Assembly (NCBI GenBank): GCA_035295845.1
Contig: DATGIF010000025.1
Span: forward strand, 46,899-110,898
Direction of reading: 5' to 3'
DNA from: Palsa-892 sp035295845
GTDB lineage: Bacteria > Pseudomonadota > Alphaproteobacteria > Rhizobiales > Xanthobacteraceae
DNA length: 64,000 nucleotides
Shown here: positions 61,906 through 64,000 of the stretch, one piece after another
Position numbering within the stretch: the first letter of the stretch is position 1
How the letters are laid out: the number at the start of each line of letters is the position of its first letter
Notes under the pieces: model-generated
Told to the model about the DNA's origin: nothing
The model's input: only the letters and a program-made list of their open reading frames with translations
Databases searched by the model: none
Position numbers and translations under genes: made by a program

Positions 61906-62316
61906 TCAATTCGACAAAGCCACCGTATCGTCGATCCCCATGCGTTGCGCGAGCCGGCGGACGATTACTTTTTGCTCTTTGCTGAGGCTAGCGAGCAGCG
62001 GAAGTGCCGCGCCCTTGATGCGTTGCGCCACCGTGCCGTCGAACGCAATCGATACGACCCCGCGGCCAATGCGGTGCAGCAAACCCGCCGATTCGCCCTC
62101 GGCTTGTTCGCGGGCAATGGAGCGCAGAACCTCTTCGACTGGCGCCCAAAGTGGCTGCTGGGCAGCCGTCAGCTTTAATTGGCCCTTGATGTGGCCGATA
62201 TTTACGTCAGTGATTTTTGTGGTTTCGACACTGGCGGCAATTGCGATGTTGCAACCGACCAAAACCGATCCCATTGCCGCGAATGCGATCGCACCCGCGA
62301 GTATCCACGTCTTCAT
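61906..62316 (-). CDS. Exported Spy/CpxP-like small protein
   Basis: 136 residues. Signal peptide (MKTWILAGAIAFAAMGSVLV, then AIAA/SV). Mature helical part with KLTAAQQPLWAPVEEVLRSI, AREQAEGESAGLLHRI and LSKEQKVIVRRLAQRMG, the LTxxQ-type pattern of Spy/CpxP-related periplasmic proteins found repeatedly in Rhizobiales. A stress or metal-binding chaperone role is inferred. Confidence 0.65.
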   Translation of the reverse strand: MKTWILAGAIAFAAMGSVLVGCNIAIAASVETTKITDVNIGHIKGQLKLTAAQQPLWAPVEEVLRSIAREQAEGESAGLLHRIGRGVVSIAFDGTVAQRIKGAALPLLASLSKEQKVIVRRLAQRMGIDDTVALSN

Positions 62317-62317
62317 T

Positions 62318-62402
62318 TCAGGTACCTTTGGCGTATTGGATGGTCCAGCCGTTGGGGGCCAATGGTCCCTCAGTGGCCTTAAAGCCCTCGGGCGGTCGGA
62401 GC
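62318..62402 (-). pseudogene. Orphan C-terminal coding remnant
   Basis: Just before the Spy-like gene, a minus-strand frame ends PPEGFKATEGPLAPNGWTIQ, YAKGT, then TGA, in a frame different from the neighbouring 65-residue gene. It reads like a conserved domain end (GWTIQYAK) but has no start. Probably a scar of a lost gene; weak evidence. Confidence 0.3.
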
Positions 62403-62576
62403 CTTAGAAATAGAGGTTCTCGCTGCGTTTTCCTTGGCGAGTAAATCATATGCACGCGCAGCTGCTTCAAACGCAGATCGCAAGTTGCTGAGGGTCGAGC
62501 CTTTAGCCTTAGCGCGGAATTCCTCGGCCCTCTGCAAGCAGAAACTCACATCGCGTCTGTCTTGTGCTGCGGACAT
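62379..62576 (-). CDS. Small helical protein, Rhizobiales conserved
   Basis: 65 residues (MSAAQDRRDVSFCLQRAEEF, RAKAKGSTLSNLRSAFEAAA, RAYDLLAKENA). The C-x5-EEFRxKA...FEAAAxxYDxLA pattern is seen in many short Rhizobiales proteins of unknown function. Ribosome site weak. Confidence 0.55.
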   Translation of the reverse strand: MSAAQDRRDVSFCLQRAEEFRAKAKGSTLSNLRSAFEAAARAYDLLAKENAARTSISKAPTARGL

Positions 62577-62764
62577 ATTTGCATATGGGGACTTCTCTCA
62601 ATAATTGCAAGAATGCGGAGTTACAAGTAAGGCTCCGTCTCAAAGACTATTCATCCAAAATTTTGAACGGCGAATCTGAGTGTATGGGAGGAAGCACAAA
62701 TCTGATTGATCGTTGCTTCGCTCCCCGCGACCAAATCGTAGGAGCATACGGCAATAATGGCGAA

Positions 62765-62962
62765 TTACTTGACTCGCCTGCCATGAAAGAATCCGGCGTT
62801 AGTCGTGTTCTGTTTAATGTTCGCAGTCTCGCCTTGCTCGGCGGAATTTTCCGGTTCGAAATGCTTTAGCGTAGTGTCCTGCTTAGGCTTGGTGTCATCG
62901 CCCGGAAACGCGTCGTTTCGGTTTCCCGAAGGGACGGGCGGCATGTGATTTTTCTTTCTCAT
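62765..62962 (-). CDS. Small hydrophilic protein, Rhizobiales conserved
   Basis: 65 residues (MRKKNHMPPVPSGNRNDAFP, then EQGETANIKQNTTNAGFFHG). ATG with GAGGATC upstream. Extremely hydrophilic and low in hydrophobic residues, like small stress or desiccation proteins; the QGxTANIKQNTTN block is a pattern I recognise from conserved hypotheticals in this order. Function unknown. Confidence 0.6.
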   Translation of the reverse strand: MRKKNHMPPVPSGNRNDAFPGDDTKPKQDTTLKHFEPENSAEQGETANIKQNTTNAGFFHGRRVK

Positions 62963-63092
62963 TTAGATCCTCATCCTTCGGTTCTTTTCCTTAGGGTGGA
63001 CGATCAGTTCGTATGTGACAGCAACGGTGATCAGCGACGAATTTTTTTCACTCGTCTTTGGTGTCCTTTGCCAGCTGCGGCCCTATCGCTAT

Positions 63093-63785
63093 TTAGATCA
63101 CCACTACGCGTGTTCCGATCTTCACTCGGTCATAGAGATCGATCACGTCCTCGTTCTTCATGCGGATGCAACCGGAAGAAACCGCAAGGCCGATTGTGGC
63201 CGGCTCGTTCGAGCCGTGAATGCGGTAGAGCGATGGGCCGAGATAAACCGCGCGCGCGCCGAGCGGATTCTCGGCGCCGCCGGCCATGTAGATTGGAAGA
63301 TTCGGGCGACGGGCCAGCATGTCCGCCGGCGGACGCCACTCCGGCCATTCTTTCTTCTGGCTCACCGTTTTCACGCCGGCCCATTCGAATCCGGGTCGAC
63401 CGACGCCGATGCCATAGCGAATCGCCTTCCCCTGGCGCTCCACGTAGTAGAGGTAGCGCCCGCGGGTATCGATGACGATTGAGCCCGGCTTCTCGTGAGT
63501 CGGATAGTCGACGACCCGGCGGAAGAAACGCGGATCCGTTTCTTCGGACGTCGGTACCTCATAGCGTGCATCCGGCGCTTGCCGGAGACCGCTCCAGGGG
63601 TCCCCGTAGGAAGATAGCCTTGTGGTGAACTGCGGCTGATAGCCCGCGCGTCCGGAGATCGCGAGGTGCAGATCTTTCGCCGAAGCCTGTGCAGGAGGAA
63701 GCGCCAGCAATCCAACCGCGAGCCCGAAAAGAAAGGCCCCGCTGGGACACAACGGCGATTTTTTATTCCACGGACCGTTGAACAC
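63093..63785 (-). CDS. L,D-transpeptidase (YkuD domain), exported
   Basis: 230 residues from GTG with GGGAG six bases upstream. Signal peptide (GAFLFGLAVGLLALPPAQA), a spacer, then YkuD: IVIDTRGRYLYYVERQGKAI, GARAVYLGPSLYRIHGSNEP, IGLAVSSGCIRMKNEDVIDL with the catalytic His, Ser and Cys/Arg. A closely related paralog lies at 48,076-48,678 but that one is a lipoprotein. Cross-links peptidoglycan in the periplasm. An ATG far upstream (63,977) would give a longer N-terminus without a signal at the start. Confidence 0.9.
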   Translation of the reverse strand: MFNGPWNKKSPLCPSGAFLFGLAVGLLALPPAQASAKDLHLAISGRAGYQPQFTTRLSSYGDPWSGLRQAPDARYEVPTSEETDPRFFRRVVDYPTHEKPGSIVIDTRGRYLYYVERQGKAIRYGIGVGRPGFEWAGVKTVSQKKEWPEWRPPADMLARRPNLPIYMAGGAENPLGARAVYLGPSLYRIHGSNEPATIGLAVSSGCIRMKNEDVIDLYDRVKIGTRVVVI

Positions 63786-64000
63786 GATGGCTCCCGCCTG
63801 GCTGAAGCGCAAAAACGATACGCATGGGTGACCAAAGAAATTCTTGACAGTATCCTCCAGATTACCTTCCGCCAGGCCTTTTATCGGCGGCGCGGTTGCC
63901 GCAGCGCGAGCCGTCTCTTGCGATTTCATAGGAGTGGTCGCAAGAGTGGCGGGTGTAACTATCCCGGTTTTGCGCAAATCGGCGATCCTCGACCCGAACT
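63786..64000. other. Window-edge region upstream of the second L,D-transpeptidase
   Basis: About 215 bases. The transpeptidase frame continues open to 63,977 but reads without a signal peptide or family features, so I treat it as leader/promoter sequence. Nothing else recognised. Confidence 0.3.

Noticed and set aside
62564..62869. A 101-residue plus-strand frame
   Set aside because: Overlaps the better-supported 65-residue minus-strand gene with a clear ribosome site.

Overview
The window looks like a chromosomal segment of a Hyphomicrobiales (Rhizobiales) alphaproteobacterium, most likely of the Nitrobacteraceae/Xanthobacteraceae type. The pointers are very high G+C in most genes, TTG/GTG starts, overlapping genes, a NadQ-type regulator beside nadABC, a TIGR02301 protein, a RibB protein with a degenerate RibA half, the xseB/dxs/tlyA/RlmD-like gene set, and copies of a palindromic repeat typical of this order. 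Genus-level placement is inference.

Layout. 0-5 kb: start of ispE, a TPR protein, an AcuI-like reductase and an MFS carrier. 5-10 kb: the NAD de novo operon nadA-nadB-nadC under a 19-bp palindromic operator, facing its probable repressor NadQ. 10-16 kb: small enzymes (phosphatase-like, HD hydrolase, Tag glycosylase, YgfZ, dihydroorotase-like, Nudix, SRAP). 16-30 kb: FAD-linked hydroxyacid dehydrogenase, Sua5/TsaC, acyl-CoA dehydrogenase, SDR, HDAC-like amidohydrolase, xseB, pirin, LysR, Zn-alcohol dehydrogenase and an exported MmgE/PrpD protein. 30-39 kb: dxs, a MATE exporter with a structured leader, a lytic transglycosylase, a hydrolase remnant, two small exported proteins, tlyA and an RNA methyltransferase. 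39-54 kb: ribB(A), aroC, fabI, an ECF sigma/anti-sigma pair, a DnaJ-type co-chaperone, pdxH, an L,D-transpeptidase, a Tat-exported phosphoesterase, an extensin-like protein, an acyl-CoA synthetase, DUF1499 and an MBL hydrolase. 54-64 kb: cspA, two tRNA genes, then a region of visibly lower G+C with a McrA-like HNH nuclease, groES-groEL, many tiny stress-type proteins, a tRNA-like scrap, a secreted cystine-knot-like peptide and a second L,D-transpeptidase.

How it works together. Most of the window is core metabolism: NAD, isoprenoid precursors (ispE and dxs), riboflavin, chorismate, fatty acids, PLP, tRNA/rRNA modification and wall remodelling. The accessory part is concentrated at 54-63 kb. 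The most unusual gene is at 61,344-61,649: a short precursor with signal segment, spacer with a dibasic site, and six cysteines spaced exactly as in inhibitor-cystine-knot (knottin) toxins. Other points of interest are the NadQ operator pair, tandem leader hairpins before the MATE gene, a methyl-directed nuclease beside tRNA-Gln, and interruptions of an otherwise familiar xseB-dxs-tlyA gene order.
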